Source: Henriciella marina
GTDB taxonomy: Bacteria > Pseudomonadota > Alphaproteobacteria > Caulobacterales > Hyphomonadaceae
Reading direction: 5' to 3'
DNA length: 64,000 nt
Assembly: GCF_027213945.1 (NCBI RefSeq)
Contig: NZ_JAPWGW010000001.1
Coordinates: forward strand, 124,001-188,000
Part shown: positions 35,157 through 44,478 of the stretch, one piece after another
Numbering within the stretch: position 1 is the first letter of the stretch
Layout of the letters: each line of letters begins with the position of its first letter
Position numbers and translations under genes: made by a program
The notes under the pieces: model-generated
Database searches by the model: none
What the model was told of the DNA's origin: nothing
Seen by the model: only the letters and a program-made list of their open reading frames with translations

Positions 35157-35266
35157 CAAGGTCTTAACAATCGCGCTATACTCTCAAAGTGCAAGACTGA
35201 TTCTCTGACCCTCAGGCTCATAACCTGATACGGGCGGGCAATGTGAGCCCGGGAAAGGAGAAAGCT

Positions 35267-35380
35267 ATGTCTTGCACAAAGAAGGTGCGCACTGTGCGCA
35301 CGAGCAAGAAGCCTGGCCCGAAGTCAGTGACGGTGAAGCCGCACCGGCGTTCGAAGCCAGCACCTTGCCGCAAGCGCTAG
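35267..35380 (+). CDS. Passenger gene 6: 37-residue highly basic peptide
   Basis: Preceded by AAAGGAG 7 nt before the ATG and by a small hairpin (CGGGC/GCCCG, 35231-35252). The peptide (starts MSCTKKVRTVRTSKKPGPKS, ends PCRKR) is about 40% Lys/Arg, like small nucleic-acid-binding proteins. No family recognised. The strong ribosome site is the main support. Confidence 0.5.
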   Translation: MSCTKKVRTVRTSKKPGPKSVTVKPHRRSKPAPCRKR

Positions 35381-35529
35381 GAAACTAGTGTAAGCAGGAT
35401 GGCCGGGTCGGCGTGGATGTTGGCCCGGTCATTCGCTCTCAATATCCAGCAATTCCTAAGAAACCGGTACTGAGTCAAAACGCCTCATCCGCGCATTCGA
35501 TTCAAACCACGCCGCAAACGATGCGCTTC

Positions 35530-35563
35530 ACATCACATTTGCGGACTTTGCGCCATAATACCG
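35530..35563. repeat. Right terminal inverted repeat of the element
   Basis: 34 bp, exact complement of 31797-31830. Confidence 0.94.
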
Positions 35564-35571
35564 GAGTTCCC
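35564..35571. repeat. 8-bp target site duplication, right copy
   Basis: GAGTTCCC, second copy of 31789-31796. Confidence 0.92.
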
Positions 35572-36208
35572 GGCCCAGGTACTCGACAGCCTTCGCCAGC
35601 CTCTGGAGGATGGCGCAGTCGTGATTTCTCGCGCCAATCGACATGTCAGATACCCGGCACGGTTCCAGCTTGTTGCGGCCATGAACCCATGCCGCTGTGG
35701 CGGTGGGCCCGGTGACGACGCCTGCCGCCGGGGACCTGCCTGCGCCCGTCAGTATCAGTCACGCATCTCAGGGCCATTCTTCGACCGGATCGATCTCTTT
35801 TTCGATACCCCACCTGTTACTGCCATTGACCTTGCCCTGCCCGCCCCAACCGAAGGGACAAGTGAAGCTGCAACACGGGTTCAGCAGGCGCGCGACATTC
35901 AGACAGACCGGTTCGAGAGGCTGGGGGCAGAGGATGGCCGCCGCCAGATCAATGCCGACGCGCCTACACGCCACTTGACCGATATTGCTTCCCCGGATGA
36001 AGCCGCCAACGCCCTCCTTGCTGATGCCGCAGCCAAGCTTGCCTTGTCGGCCCGCGCCTATCACCGCGTGCTGAAGGTTGCTCGCACAATTGCGGACCTG
36101 GATGGCGCAGGTGGGGTGCGGCGTGTCCATATTGCCGAAGCACTGAGCTATCGCCGCCGTCCGCCCGAAGGGGAAACCGTCAGCCATGCGCGCTCGCTCG
36201 CGCATTAG
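35572..36208 (+). pseudogene. comM: comM/yifB, 3' part
   Basis: Continues the frame of the 5' part after the duplication: AQVLDSLRQPLEDGAVVISRANRHVRYPARFQLVAAMNPCRCG, then the FFDRIDLFFDTP motif and the Mg-chelatase C-terminal helical domain (ARAYHRVLKVARTIADLDG). With the 5' part it would make 516 residues, normal for the family. A GTG at 35621 could start a fragment, but it would lack Walker A and B and should be inactive. Confidence 0.93.
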
Positions 36209-36260
36209 GCGTGGTACCAGTTAAGTCATTGCTCAATGTTTCGCGGTAGGACTCACCGCC

Positions 36261-37733
36261 ATGACAGAGAAGAATGACGCCACGTCGACCGAGCAGGCCT
36301 TTCTGGCGACCACCAGCCATGAGATCCGCACACCACTGAACGGTATTCTCGGCACTGTCTCATTGCTCCTTGAGACAGAGCTCGACCCGGCCCAGAAGGA
36401 ATATGCCGAGGCGATCCGCGCGTCCGGTTCGCGTCTTCTAGATCTTCTTAACAACATTCTCGATTATGCCCGCCTCGATACAGCCGCCCCGGAACTGGAA
36501 CCGGAAGTCTTCTGCGTGCGTGATCTGGCCCGGGAAGTCACCGAGCTTCTTTCGCCCCGCGCCCATGCGGTCGGGCTGGACCTCGGTGTCCTGTGCCGAC
36601 CGGGTGTACCGGCCCGCTTGAAAGCCGATGCCGGTAAGCTTCGACAGATCCTTTTCAATCTTGTCGGCAACGCCCTCAAGTTTACCGAAACGGGCGGTGT
36701 TCTGGTTGATATGGACTATCGCCGAGGCAAGCTCGTCTTCAACGTGCGCGACACGGGTCCCGGCATCGCTGCTGAGGACCAGACCCGGCTATTCGATGCC
36801 TTCCGCCAGACTTCTGCTGATGATGCGCGCAAGGATGGCGGCGTTGGCCTCGGCCTAGCCATCGTGAAACGTCTGAGTGAGGCGATGGGCGGTTCGATCA
36901 CGCTGCAAAGCGCCCCGGGCGACGGCACATGTTTCCGCGCTGAGGCGCCCGCCGACATCATCGAAGATGAACGCTCGATCCGCTCGGACAAGCTGTCCGG
37001 ACTTCATATCGCCTTTGCCGGACTTCCCCCGGCGACTTCACTGTCGGCATGGGGCGCGCTCGAAGAAAACGGCGCCCGGATATCGCTGGTGCATTCAGCA
37101 GAAGAAGCCCGCCGCGCCCGTCCATCGCTCATCATCGCGGCTGCAGAACTTCCAGAACGTAGCCTGAAAGCACTCACCGCCATCGCGCCAGTGCTTGTCG
37201 TAGTGCGCCCGGCCGATCGCGGCCTGATCAGCCGTTTTCACAAGATGGGTGTGACAGGTTGGCTGGTGCGTCCGCTAAGGGACTCGTCTCTCGTCGAACG
37301 CATCCTGCTAGTCTCTAAAGGTGGCAAGGGCGGAGAAGACGAAATCGCTGCCTCAGCTGACGGCCGCGTCCTGATCGCCGACGATAACCCGGTAAATGCG
37401 CTGATTGCACGGCGCGCCTTGGAGTCGGCTGGTTTCAGCGTCACTGTGGCCTCGACCGGGCGCGAAGCTGTCGACATTGCCGAGACAATTTCACCGGCTC
37501 TGGTATTTATGGATTTGCGCATGCCGATCATGGACGGCTATGAAGCAATGAAAGCCCTTAGAGAGGCCGGACAGACCATGCCGATCATCGCGATCTCTGC
37601 TGAAATCAATCCCGAAATCGAGCGCCGGGCGCGCAAGAGCGGCGCCGATGGTGTCGCCGCCAAGCCGCTCGACGCCGAAGCTCTCCGCCGCCTCGCCACA
37701 GACTGGACTGCGCGCCGGCAAGGGGCCGCATGA
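36261..37733 (+). CDS. Soluble hybrid histidine kinase (HisKA-HATPase-pseudoreceiver-receiver)
   Basis: 490 residues without membrane or sensor domains. HisKA with His20 in TTSHEIRTPLNG, HATPase with NLVGNALKFTETGG, DTGPGIA and GLGLAIVKRL. A receiver-like region (about 247-352) lacks an obvious phosphoacceptor Asp. A true receiver has Asp418 in VFMDLRMPIMDG and Lys in AAKPLD. It probably takes input from a partner protein. Its stop overlaps the AmpG-like gene by 4 bp (ATGA), linking it to muropeptide import or another solute. Confidence 0.9.
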   Translation: MTEKNDATSTEQAFLATTSHEIRTPLNGILGTVSLLLETELDPAQKEYAEAIRASGSRLLDLLNNILDYARLDTAAPELEPEVFCVRDLAREVTELLSPRAHAVGLDLGVLCRPGVPARLKADAGKLRQILFNLVGNALKFTETGGVLVDMDYRRGKLVFNVRDTGPGIAAEDQTRLFDAFRQTSADDARKDGGVGLGLAIVKRLSEAMGGSITLQSAPGDGTCFRAEAPADIIEDERSIRSDKLSGLHIAFAGLPPATSLSAWGALEENGARISLVHSAEEARRARPSLIIAAAELPERSLKALTAIAPVLVVVRPADRGLISRFHKMGVTGWLVRPLRDSSLVERILLVSKGGKGGEDEIAASADGRVLIADDNPVNALIARRALESAGFSVTVASTGREAVDIAETISPALVFMDLRMPIMDGYEAMKALREAGQTMPIIAISAEINPEIERRARKSGADGVAAKPLDAEALRRLATDWTARRQGAA

Positions 37734-39196
37734 GCGAGACGTCCAAAGCCGGTTCGCCTGACGGGCGCGAGACACTGTCGAGCGCTTTTCGCAAGTATCT
37801 GAAGCCCACCATGGCCTTCATGCTGGTTCTTGGCTTTGCCTCGGGCCTGCCGCTCATGATGGTGTTCTCGAAGCTCTCGTTCTGGCTTCGCGAGGCAGGC
37901 ATCGACCGGGCTTCCATTGGCGGGCTCTACGCAGTCTCTTTTGCTTACTCACTGAAATTCCTTTGGGCACCGGCCGTTGACCGGATAAAGCTGCCCGTGC
38001 TGACCGGCCTTCTTGGTCAGCGTCGGGGCTGGATGATCCTCGCAATCAGCGGGACCTCCCTTGGCCTTTTGCTTATCAGCTCAAGCGACCCGGCAGTCGC
38101 TCTGACGCCGGTGGTCGTTGGCGCGCTCGTTCTGGCATTTTCCGGGGCGACGCTGGATATCGCCGTCGATGCTTGGCGGATCGAATCTGCGCCCAATGAC
38201 GAGCAGGCCAACATGGCTGCGGTCTATAATCTCGGCTATCGCTTCGCCATCATGTTCTCCGGCTTCGGCATGGTCATTGCGGGCGCGACCAGTTGGCACT
38301 TCGCCTATGCGCTCATGGCCGTTGTCATGCTTGTCATCGGCGCAATCGTGATCTTTGTCATTTCCGAGCCTGAGCGCACCGAGCGCCTGGTTGATGAAAG
38401 CAAGTCCTTCGCGGGCAAGGTTAAAGACGCGGTCATCGAACCGTTCTGGCAACTGGTCAGGAAGTTCGGCCTCTGGGCGATCCCTGTCGCAGGCATTGTC
38501 ACGCTTTACCGGATCAGCGATTTCACGATGGGCGTCATGGCGAGCCCATTCTATGTCGATCTCGGCTACAGCCGTGAGACAGTGGGCTGGATACAGGGCA
38601 TTCTTGGCCCGTGGCCCATCATCGTAGGTGGCTTTGTCGGCGGGTTTGTTGCCGTCCGCTATAGCCTGATGCGCGCGATGATCGCGGGCGGCGTAATTAC
38701 CCTGCTGACGAATGGCGCGTTCGCAGCGCTGGCAGTCGCTGCTGGTCCGGACCTCGACATCGTGGCGAACGCGGTGTCGCAAGGCATCGCCCCGCCACCC
38801 GGCGCGGAAGTCCACACTCCGACGGTATGGGCCCTGATGGGGGTTATTGTCGCGGACAATCTGGCCGCAGGCTTCGTCGGCTCTGTCTTCATCGCCTATA
38901 TGTCCTCGCTCGCAGACCGGAAGTTTGCAGCGACGCAATATGCACTACTAAGCTCCGCCTATTCCTTCTTCTGTAAACTTGCAGCCACCACGACGTCGGG
39001 ACCCCTGTCAGAAGCAATTGGCTGGGCCGGCTTCTTCACGGTCACGGCGCTCTACACGATTCCGCCAGTCCTGCTTATCCTGTTCGTGATGCGCTATGGT
39101 CCTGATAGGGCGAAGGGCATTAGGATCGACGAAGCCGAAGACCTGCCAGCCGATGCCGTCGCCAATGAAAAAGGCCCGACAACAGCCAAGAGCTGA
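37730..39196 (+). CDS. AmpG-like MFS permease
   Basis: 488 residues with about 12-14 membrane segments. The N-terminal GFASGLPLMMVFSKLSFWLREAGID and the following FLWAPAVDRIKLPVL match the AmpG/SLC33 group, whose best-known member imports anhydro-muropeptides for cell wall recycling. The substrate here is not proven. Translationally coupled to the hybrid kinase. An AGGCCCGA/TCGGGCCT hairpin (39172-39206) spans the stop. Confidence 0.85.
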   Translation: MSETSKAGSPDGRETLSSAFRKYLKPTMAFMLVLGFASGLPLMMVFSKLSFWLREAGIDRASIGGLYAVSFAYSLKFLWAPAVDRIKLPVLTGLLGQRRGWMILAISGTSLGLLLISSSDPAVALTPVVVGALVLAFSGATLDIAVDAWRIESAPNDEQANMAAVYNLGYRFAIMFSGFGMVIAGATSWHFAYALMAVVMLVIGAIVIFVISEPERTERLVDESKSFAGKVKDAVIEPFWQLVRKFGLWAIPVAGIVTLYRISDFTMGVMASPFYVDLGYSRETVGWIQGILGPWPIIVGGFVGGFVAVRYSLMRAMIAGGVITLLTNGAFAALAVAAGPDLDIVANAVSQGIAPPPGAEVHTPTVWALMGVIVADNLAAGFVGSVFIAYMSSLADRKFAATQYALLSSAYSFFCKLAATTTSGPLSEAIGWAGFFTVTALYTIPPVLLILFVMRYGPDRAKGIRIDEAEDLPADAVANEKGPTTAKS

Positions 39197-39248
39197 TATC
39201 GGGCCTCTGATATTTTCCACCCAGACGAACTGGGCGATACCGCAGCTT

Positions 39249-41537
39249 CTACTTCGCCGCAGGTATGTGACCGAGCATGTCGATGTCGAAAGCGGCGAAG
39301 GTCGCAAGATTCACGATATCGTTCACCGTCGCACCGAGTGACGCGATCTGTACCGGCTTTTCAAAGCCGAGCAGGATCGGACCGATAACGGTCGCGCGGC
39401 TCATCGAGGTCAGGATCTTCGTTGCGATTGCAGCCGAGTGAATGGCCGGCATGACCAGCACGTTGGCCGCATCAGTCAGGCGCGAGAACGGGTAGACCAG
39501 CTTGTGGCCCGGGTTCATCGCAACGTCGACCGAGATGTCGCCTTCATACTCGAAGTCGATATCATCGCGCGCGTCCAGCATGGCGACAGCTTCGCGGACT
39601 TTTTCGGCCCGCTCACCCATCGGGTTGCCGAAGGTCGAATAAGACACGAAGGCCACACGCGGGGTGAAGCCGAGCGCTTTGACCGAGCTGGCCGATTCAC
39701 AGGCTATGCCGACAAGGTCTTCTGCAACCGGCAGTTCGGTAATCGAGGTATCGGCGATGAAGATCGTCTTGCCCCGGTTGATGACCATCGACATGCCGAT
39801 AACCTGCCTGCCGGGGATCGGATCCAGCACGGTCTGTACATCCTTCAGAGCGACGTCATAATTACGCGTGACACCCGTAATCATACCATCGGCATCGCCG
39901 AATTTCAGCATACAGGAGCCGAACACGTTGCGGTCCTGGTTGACGAGACGCTGGGCATCGCGGCGCAGGAAGCCCTGACGCTTCAGACGGTCATAGAGGT
40001 AATCGGTATATTCCGGGTTGCGGTCCGACAGGCGCGCATTGACGATCTCAAGCGAGCCTTCCGGCACGCCCATCTGCTGCATAGTGCGGGTGACCTGCTC
40101 CTCGCGGCCGATCAGGACCGGCTCGCCAAGACCCTGGTTCTTGAACGAGAAGGCAGCGCGAACGACGGATGGCTCTTCGCCCTCTGCAAACACAATGCGG
40201 GCTTTCTTCTCACGCACGGCAGCCTGAACGCTCTGCACGAAGGAGGCAGTTGGATCGAGACGGCGCGCCAGTGAGCGGCGATACTCGTCCATGTCCGGAA
40301 TTTCCTTGCGCGCAACACCCGTATCGATGGCTGCCTGCGCCACGAAAGGCGGCACGAAGCTGATCAGACGCGGGTCGAACGGCGTCGGGATGATATAGTC
40401 GCGGCCAAATTGCGGGCGCGAGCCATGATAGGCGGCGGCCACTTCGTCCGGCACGTCTTCGCGCGCGAGTTCCGCAAGCGCCTGCGCGGCAGCAACCTTC
40501 ATCTCTTCGTTGATCGAGCGAGCCCGCACATCGAGCGCGCCCCGGAAGATGTAAGGAAAGCCAAGGACGTTATTGACCTGGTTCGGATAATCAGAGCGGC
40601 CCGTTGCAATGATGGCATCATCGCGCACCTGCTTGATTTCTTCCGGCGTGATTTCCGGGTCAGGGTTCGCCATGGCAAAGATGATCGGGTTTGGCGCCAT
40701 GCTGGCGACCATTTCCTTGGTGACCGCACCGGCAACCGACAGACCGAGGAAGACGTCAGCCCCGTCCATGGCTTCAGTAAGCGTGCGCTTCTCGGTCTTC
40801 ACCGCATAGGCAGACTTGAACTGGTCCATCTTTTCGGTGCGGCCTTCATAGACGACCCCGCGGCTGTCGCACATGAGGATATTTTCTGGCCTCACGCCGA
40901 GGTGACGGATCAGGCCTGCGCAGGAGAGGCCAGCGGCGCCAGCACCTGAAATGGCGACCTTCACATCTTGCAGCTCACGGCCCGTGATATTGCAGGCGTT
41001 GATCAGGCCGGCGGCTGCAATGATCGCCGTGCCGTGCTGGTCATCGTGGAAAACCGGAATGTCGAGCTCTTCGCGAAGGCGGCTCTCGATGATGAAACAC
41101 TCAGGGCTGGCGATATCTTCGAGGTTGATGCCGCCCCACGTCTCACCAATGTTGCGGATCGTGGTAATCAGTTCTTCGGTGTCATTCGAGAACACTTCAA
41201 CATCGACGGAATCCACGTCAGCAAAGCGCTTGAAGAGAACAGATTTACCTTCCATCACCGGCTTGGACGCCATAGCGCCAAGATCGCCCAGACCCAGGAT
41301 GGCTGTTCCGTTGGAAATAACAGCGACCATGTTCCCCTTCGAGGTGTACTCGTAGGCAAGGTCCTTGTCCGCCGCGATAGCCTTCACCGGCACAGCAACA
41401 CCAGGGCTATAGGCAAGCGACAGGTCGCGCTGCGTAGCCATCGGCTTGGTCGGTGTGACCGAGAGTTTGCCTGGCGTTGGGTGACTATGGAAGTCTAGCG
41501 CTTCCTTGTCGGTAAAGGTTGGACGCTTGGACGTCAT
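39249..41537 (-). CDS. maeB: NADP-dependent malic enzyme with phosphotransacetylase-like C-domain
   Basis: Decarboxylates malate to pyruvate with NADP reduction. 762 residues: malic N-domain and NAD-binding domain to about residue 430 (YSPGVAVPVKAI, VFHDDQHGTAIIAAAGLINA, AISGAGAAGLSCAGL, FAMANPDPEI). A phosphate acetyl/butyryl-transferase-like domain follows (about 440-762), which regulates rather than catalyses in MaeB. ATG 41537 fits the family N-terminus; the frame is open further upstream without homology. Divergent from mutS. Confidence 0.94.
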   Translation of the reverse strand: MTSKRPTFTDKEALDFHSHPTPGKLSVTPTKPMATQRDLSLAYSPGVAVPVKAIAADKDLAYEYTSKGNMVAVISNGTAILGLGDLGAMASKPVMEGKSVLFKRFADVDSVDVEVFSNDTEELITTIRNIGETWGGINLEDIASPECFIIESRLREELDIPVFHDDQHGTAIIAAAGLINACNITGRELQDVKVAISGAGAAGLSCAGLIRHLGVRPENILMCDSRGVVYEGRTEKMDQFKSAYAVKTEKRTLTEAMDGADVFLGLSVAGAVTKEMVASMAPNPIIFAMANPDPEITPEEIKQVRDDAIIATGRSDYPNQVNNVLGFPYIFRGALDVRARSINEEMKVAAAQALAELAREDVPDEVAAAYHGSRPQFGRDYIIPTPFDPRLISFVPPFVAQAAIDTGVARKEIPDMDEYRRSLARRLDPTASFVQSVQAAVREKKARIVFAEGEEPSVVRAAFSFKNQGLGEPVLIGREEQVTRTMQQMGVPEGSLEIVNARLSDRNPEYTDYLYDRLKRQGFLRRDAQRLVNQDRNVFGSCMLKFGDADGMITGVTRNYDVALKDVQTVLDPIPGRQVIGMSMVINRGKTIFIADTSITELPVAEDLVGIACESASSVKALGFTPRVAFVSYSTFGNPMGERAEKVREAVAMLDARDDIDFEYEGDISVDVAMNPGHKLVYPFSRLTDAANVLVMPAIHSAAIATKILTSMSRATVIGPILLGFEKPVQIASLGATVNDIVNLATFAAFDIDMLGHIPAAK

Positions 41538-41666
41538 GGCAGTGGCTTTCAGGTTTGGACTACAGTGTGTCTTCGTCTCTAAGCCGCTGCGGAATTGCCG
41601 ACAACCCGCGTTACACTGGTTATTTGGCTTGCACACCTCCCATGCGAATCCGTTAGATTTCATCCG

Positions 41667-44348
41667 ATGCCAGACACCGCCACCCGACCCGCGCCTGAAA
41701 AAAAGGCACCGACGCCCTTCATGGCGCAATATCTCGAGATAAAGGCGAGGCATCAGGATGCCCTGCTCTTCTTCCGCATGGGCGATTTCTATGAGCTCTT
41801 CTTTGAGGATGCCGTGCGCGCGGCTGAGATCCTCGACATCACGCTGACGGCGCGCGGCGAGCATGATGGCAAGCCGATCCCCATGGCGGGTGTGCCCTAT
41901 CATGCGTCAGAGGCTTATCTTGCCCGTCTCATCAAGTCTGGCGAACGCGTTGCCGTCTGCGAACAGACTGAAAGCCCGGCTGAGGCGAAAAAGCGCGGTT
42001 CAAAATCCATCGTGAACCGTGACGTCGTGCGTGTTGTTACCCCAGGCACAATCACCGAGGACACGATCCTGTCGTCGAGACAGGGGCAGGTCCTCGCCGC
42101 CATCGCGCTCGCGGCGGGCGGCACAGAGGCAGCGATCGCGGCCTGCGACGTCTCTACTGGCGCCTTCGAGATCATGGAGGTCTCGCCCGAAACGATTGGG
42201 GAGAAAGCCGCCAGCCTGCCGATCAGCGAACTACTTGTGACAGAGGATGATGAGGCCCGCCCTCTGGTGCGCCAGGCCCTCGCTTCCCTGCGGATGCCGG
42301 TCTCACGCCGGCCATCAAGCGCGGCCAGTTCAGCGTCGGGCGAGAGCGCGCTGAAAGCGGCGTACAGGCTCGCCGCGCTGGACGGATTTGGCAGCTTCAC
42401 CAAGGCAGAGCTCTGCGCTTGCGGCCTGCTGCTGGACTATCTCAGCCTGACCCAGGCAGGCGCCGATATCCGCCTCGATCCGCCAAACCGGCGTGGCCAG
42501 TCTGCCAGCCTCTCCATTGATCCGGCCACCCGCGCCAGCCTTGAGATCGACACAGCCATGAATGGCGGTCGCAAGGGCACGCTGCTCGCCACGGTCGACC
42601 GCACGCTGACCGCCCCAGGCGCGCGCCTCTTCGCTGACCGGCTGTCGCGTCCGGAATGCGCGCGTAAAACGATTGAGGCACGCTATGACGCGGTTTCATT
42701 CTTCCTTCAGGAAAGCGACCTGCGCAGCGATGCGCGCGCCTGTTTGAAAGCCACGCCGGACCTGGAGCGCGCCCGCACGCGCATCCGGCTGGAGCGCGGC
42801 GGCCCGCGTGACCTCAAATCCATTGCGGTCGCCATTAGGGAAGGCGCGTCACTGGCCTCCATGCTGGCAGCTTTGCAAACGGGCCTACCTGTGCTGCTCG
42901 GCAGTGCAGTGTCCGCCCTCGACCCGGCGCTGCATGACGACCTCGCCGAGCTTGCGAGCGATCTTGAAAGTGCGCTGGCTGAAGACCTGCCGACACTCGC
43001 ACGTGATGGCGGCTTCATCGCCGATGGCTGGGACGCCTCGCTTGACGAGTCGCGCTCGCTGCGCCGCGACAGCCGCCAGATCATAGCGGAGCTTCAGGCC
43101 CGCTATTGCGATGACACGGGCATCAGCGCGCTGAAGATCAAGTTCAACAATGTGCTTGGCTATTTCATCGATGTGCCTGCCCGCCACGGCGACGCACTCT
43201 TGAAGCCGCCGCATGCCGAGACCTTCATCCACCGCCAGACGCTCGCGTCGAATATGCGCTTTTCGACGCCGGAACTGTCGGATCTTGCAGGCCGCATCTC
43301 CCGCGCCGAAGAGGCCGCCCAGACCCGCGAGATTGAGCTCTTCCGGGAACTTTGCCTGCGCGTCGAAGGCGTGAATGACGCCATCTCCGCCGCCGCCCAT
43401 GCACTGGCCGAGATCGATGTCGCCGCAGCCGCTGCTGACTGGGCAGACGCCAATGACGCTGTGCGCCCTGTCCTCGCTGATGAGCCGGTGTTCGAGGCCG
43501 AAGCCCTCCGCCACCCGGTGGTCGAAGCTGCGCTGAAAGCAACGGGCGAAGGCTTTACCGCGAATAATTTGAGCCTTGATGCCTCCGGCGCGCTCGCACC
43601 GCGTCTTGCGCTGGTTACCGGGCCGAACATGGCCGGTAAGTCGACCTATCTGCGTCAGGCCTGTCTTGCCGTTATTCTGGCGCAGGCCGGTCTCTTCGTT
43701 CCGGCAGCGTCGATCCGGCTCGGGATCGCAGACCGTATCTTCTCACGCGTCGGCGCCTCTGATGATCTTTCGCGGGGGCGCTCCACTTTCATGGTCGAGA
43801 TGGTTGAGACCGCCGCGATCCTCAATCAGGCGACCGAGCGCAGCTTTGTCATCCTCGATGAGGTCGGCCGTGGCACCTCGACCTATGATGGCCTCGCCAT
43901 CGCCTGGGCGGCTGTCGAACACCTTCACAACACCAATAAGTGCCGCGCGCTCTTTGCTACCCATTATCATGAGCTGACGGGGCTGGCTGAAGACCTCGCC
44001 TGCGCCGCGAACCTGTCGCTCCGTGCCAAGGAATGGAAAGATGAGCTGGTCTTCCTGCACGATGTCGCAAGCGGCCCCGCTGACCGCTCTTATGGGGTAC
44101 AGGTCGCCCGACTTGCAGGACTACCCGCCCGCGCCGTGCGCCGCGCCGAACAGGTCCTCAAAAAACTGGAAACCAAGCCGGACGCTGTCGAAGCGCTGCC
44201 ACTATTCGCATCCGTCGCTGAAGAATCCGAAGCGTTCAGCCCGGCAGAGGATCACCCAGCCCTGAAGCTGCTCGACGCGGTCAGCCCCGATGATCTTACC
44301 CCGCGCGAAGCCCTCGATTTGCTTTACCGCTTGAAATCAGAGCGCTGA
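41667..44348 (+). CDS. mutS: DNA mismatch repair ATPase MutS
   Basis: 893 residues. Mismatch-binding Phe motif [15 protein letters not shown], connector, lever and clamp domains, then the ABC ATPase with [13 protein letters not shown] (about residue 651), [20 protein letters not shown] and [12 protein letters not shown]. Starts and stops mismatch repair with MutL. The start is ATG 41667, just before the conserved domain. Confidence 0.95.
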   Translation: MPDTATRPAPEKKAPTPFMAQYLEIKARHQDALLFFRMGDFYELFFEDAVRAAEILDITLTARGEHDGKPIPMAGVPYHASEAYLARLIKSGERVAVCEQTESPAEAKKRGSKSIVNRDVVRVVTPGTITEDTILSSRQGQVLAAIALAAGGTEAAIAACDVSTGAFEIMEVSPETIGEKAASLPISELLVTEDDEARPLVRQALASLRMPVSRRPSSAASSASGESALKAAYRLAALDGFGSFTKAELCACGLLLDYLSLTQAGADIRLDPPNRRGQSASLSIDPATRASLEIDTAMNGGRKGTLLATVDRTLTAPGARLFADRLSRPECARKTIEARYDAVSFFLQESDLRSDARACLKATPDLERARTRIRLERGGPRDLKSIAVAIREGASLASMLAALQTGLPVLLGSAVSALDPALHDDLAELASDLESALAEDLPTLARDGGFIADGWDASLDESRSLRRDSRQIIAELQARYCDDTGISALKIKFNNVLGYFIDVPARHGDALLKPPHAETFIHRQTLASNMRFSTPELSDLAGRISRAEEAAQTREIELFRELCLRVEGVNDAISAAAHALAEIDVAAAAADWADANDAVRPVLADEPVFEAEALRHPVVEAALKATGEGFTANNLSLDASGALAPRLALVTGPNMAGKSTYLRQACLAVILAQAGLFVPAASIRLGIADRIFSRVGASDDLSRGRSTFMVEMVETAAILNQATERSFVILDEVGRGTSTYDGLAIAWAAVEHLHNTNKCRALFATHYHELTGLAEDLACAANLSLRAKEWKDELVFLHDVASGPADRSYGVQVARLAGLPARAVRRAEQVLKKLETKPDAVEALPLFASVAEESEAFSPAEDHPALKLLDAVSPDDLTPREALDLLYRLKSER

Positions 44349-44478
44349 ACCTGCGGCCATCCACGCCAGTTATGCATTCAGAAATAGTCCGCATCAGGAG
44401 TTCTTCTAAATTGACGGTTGCGTTGACCCTGCCTCCAGTCGTCTATCGTTAGATTGAAACGACCGGGGCCCCGCTTTC

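Larger units (their letters stand above)
31797..35563. mobile_element. IS1595-family transposable element with passenger genes, inserted in comM
   Basis: 3767 bp bounded by identical 34-bp inverted repeats starting CGGTATTATGG, and flanked by GAGTTCCC on both sides. It carries an IS1595-type DDE transposase on the minus strand and six other small genes, so it is larger than a simple insertion sequence. From memory, some IS1595 subgroups (ISNwi1 and ISNha5 types) carry passenger genes; assignment to one of these is inference. Removing the element plus one duplication copy restores a continuous comM frame (GAG TTC CCG GCC CAG). Confidence 0.95.

Noticed and set aside
31797-35563. Reading the comM insert as a defence island
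   Set aside because: The Mrr-N-like protein has no nuclease domain and no methylase, toxin or helicase partner is present; the cargo is better described as unknown.
35621-36208. GTG-started frame as an independent gene
   Set aside because: It is the in-frame 3' remainder of comM; joining it to 30883-31796 gives a normal-length protein.
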